Source: Candidatus Melainabacteria bacterium
GTDB taxonomy: Bacteria > Cyanobacteriota > Vampirovibrionia > Obscuribacterales > Obscuribacteraceae
Assembly: GCA_016209785.1 (NCBI GenBank)
Contig: JACQVM010000399.1
Location: 1-5,268 of the forward strand
Length of the DNA stretch: 5,268 bases
Direction: 5' to 3'
Position numbers and translations under genes: made by a program. Below, piece after piece: positions 5,204 through 5,268 of this stretch (position 1 is its first letter; each line of letters begins with the position of its first letter). Below the pieces are notes generated by a model. The model did not search any database and had not been told where the DNA came from. It saw only the letters and a list, made by a program, of their open reading frames with translations.

Positions 5204-5268
5204 GTGGCTCAACTTTACAAAACCCGATACTTTACAGTGGCTACCGCTGGGCATGTAGACCATGGGAA
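5204..5268 (+). CDS. selB: Translational GTPase N-terminus, probably SelB, truncated by window edge
   Basis: Only 21 full codons are visible: a GTG start at 5204 followed by AQLYKTRYFTVATAGHVDHG, with the next base pair (AA) fitting the P-loop lysine. GHVDHGK is the G1 motif of translational GTPases. The preceding TVATAGHVDHG form is characteristic of SelB, the selenocysteine-specific elongation factor that delivers Sec-tRNA to UGA codons at SECIS elements; EF-Tu, IF2 and LepA usually read differently before GHVDHGK. AAAGG (5192-5196) lies seven bases before the GTG, a good ribosome binding site. The gene is divergent from the DedA gene across about 100 bp. Another GTPase of the family cannot be excluded from so few residues. 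Confidence 0.7.
   Translation, partial: MAQLYKTRYFTVATAGHVDHG

Overview
The window is bacterial chromosomal DNA, gene-dense and on both strands, with frequent GTG and TTG starts and moderate GC. The phylum cannot be fixed from it. The tRNA-Phe gene does not encode its CCA end, and a likely selB start sits at the right edge, so the organism probably decodes UGA as selenocysteine. A non-Firmicute lineage (for example a deep cyanobacterial relative) is possible, but that is a guess.

Left part (2-2046, plus strand): the 3' three quarters of a GH31 alpha-glucosidase gene, entering from outside the window with its catalytic domain intact, then a 78-residue double zinc ribbon protein 23 bases later, probably in the same transcript. 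Middle-left (2110-2804, plus): a compact HigB/HigA-type toxin-antitoxin operon. The toxin comes first, toxin stop and antitoxin start overlap by one base, and the candidate promoter has a perfect 12-bp dyad between its -35 and -10 boxes. A 223-bp gap follows, with a degenerate direct repeat and only a doubtful short ORF.

Middle (3028-3775, minus): a tRNA-Phe(GAA) gene with its own plausible promoter, and upstream of it a gene for a single-pass membrane protein of unknown function with a probably NTF2/VirB8-like outer domain.

Right-middle (3776-4198): 423 bp without a convincing protein gene, but with the most unusual content of the window. It carries three successive strong inverted repeats. 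The segment 3975-4080 has short motifs and a layout that recall the 3' half of an IscB-associated omega RNA (HEARO), with no IscB nuclease next to it. Directly downstream is a small orphan ribbon-helix-helix-like protein gene (4199-4465) with a good ribosome binding site, so the hairpins would also lie in or near its 5' leader.

Right end (4488-5268): a DedA-family membrane protein on the minus strand, convergent with the ribbon-helix-helix gene, and divergent from it a truncated GTPase gene whose first 21 codons match the SelB P-loop region. The genes are mostly functionally independent; only the HigBA pair, the GH31/zinc ribbon pair and possibly the hairpin leader/ribbon-helix-helix unit look like real units.
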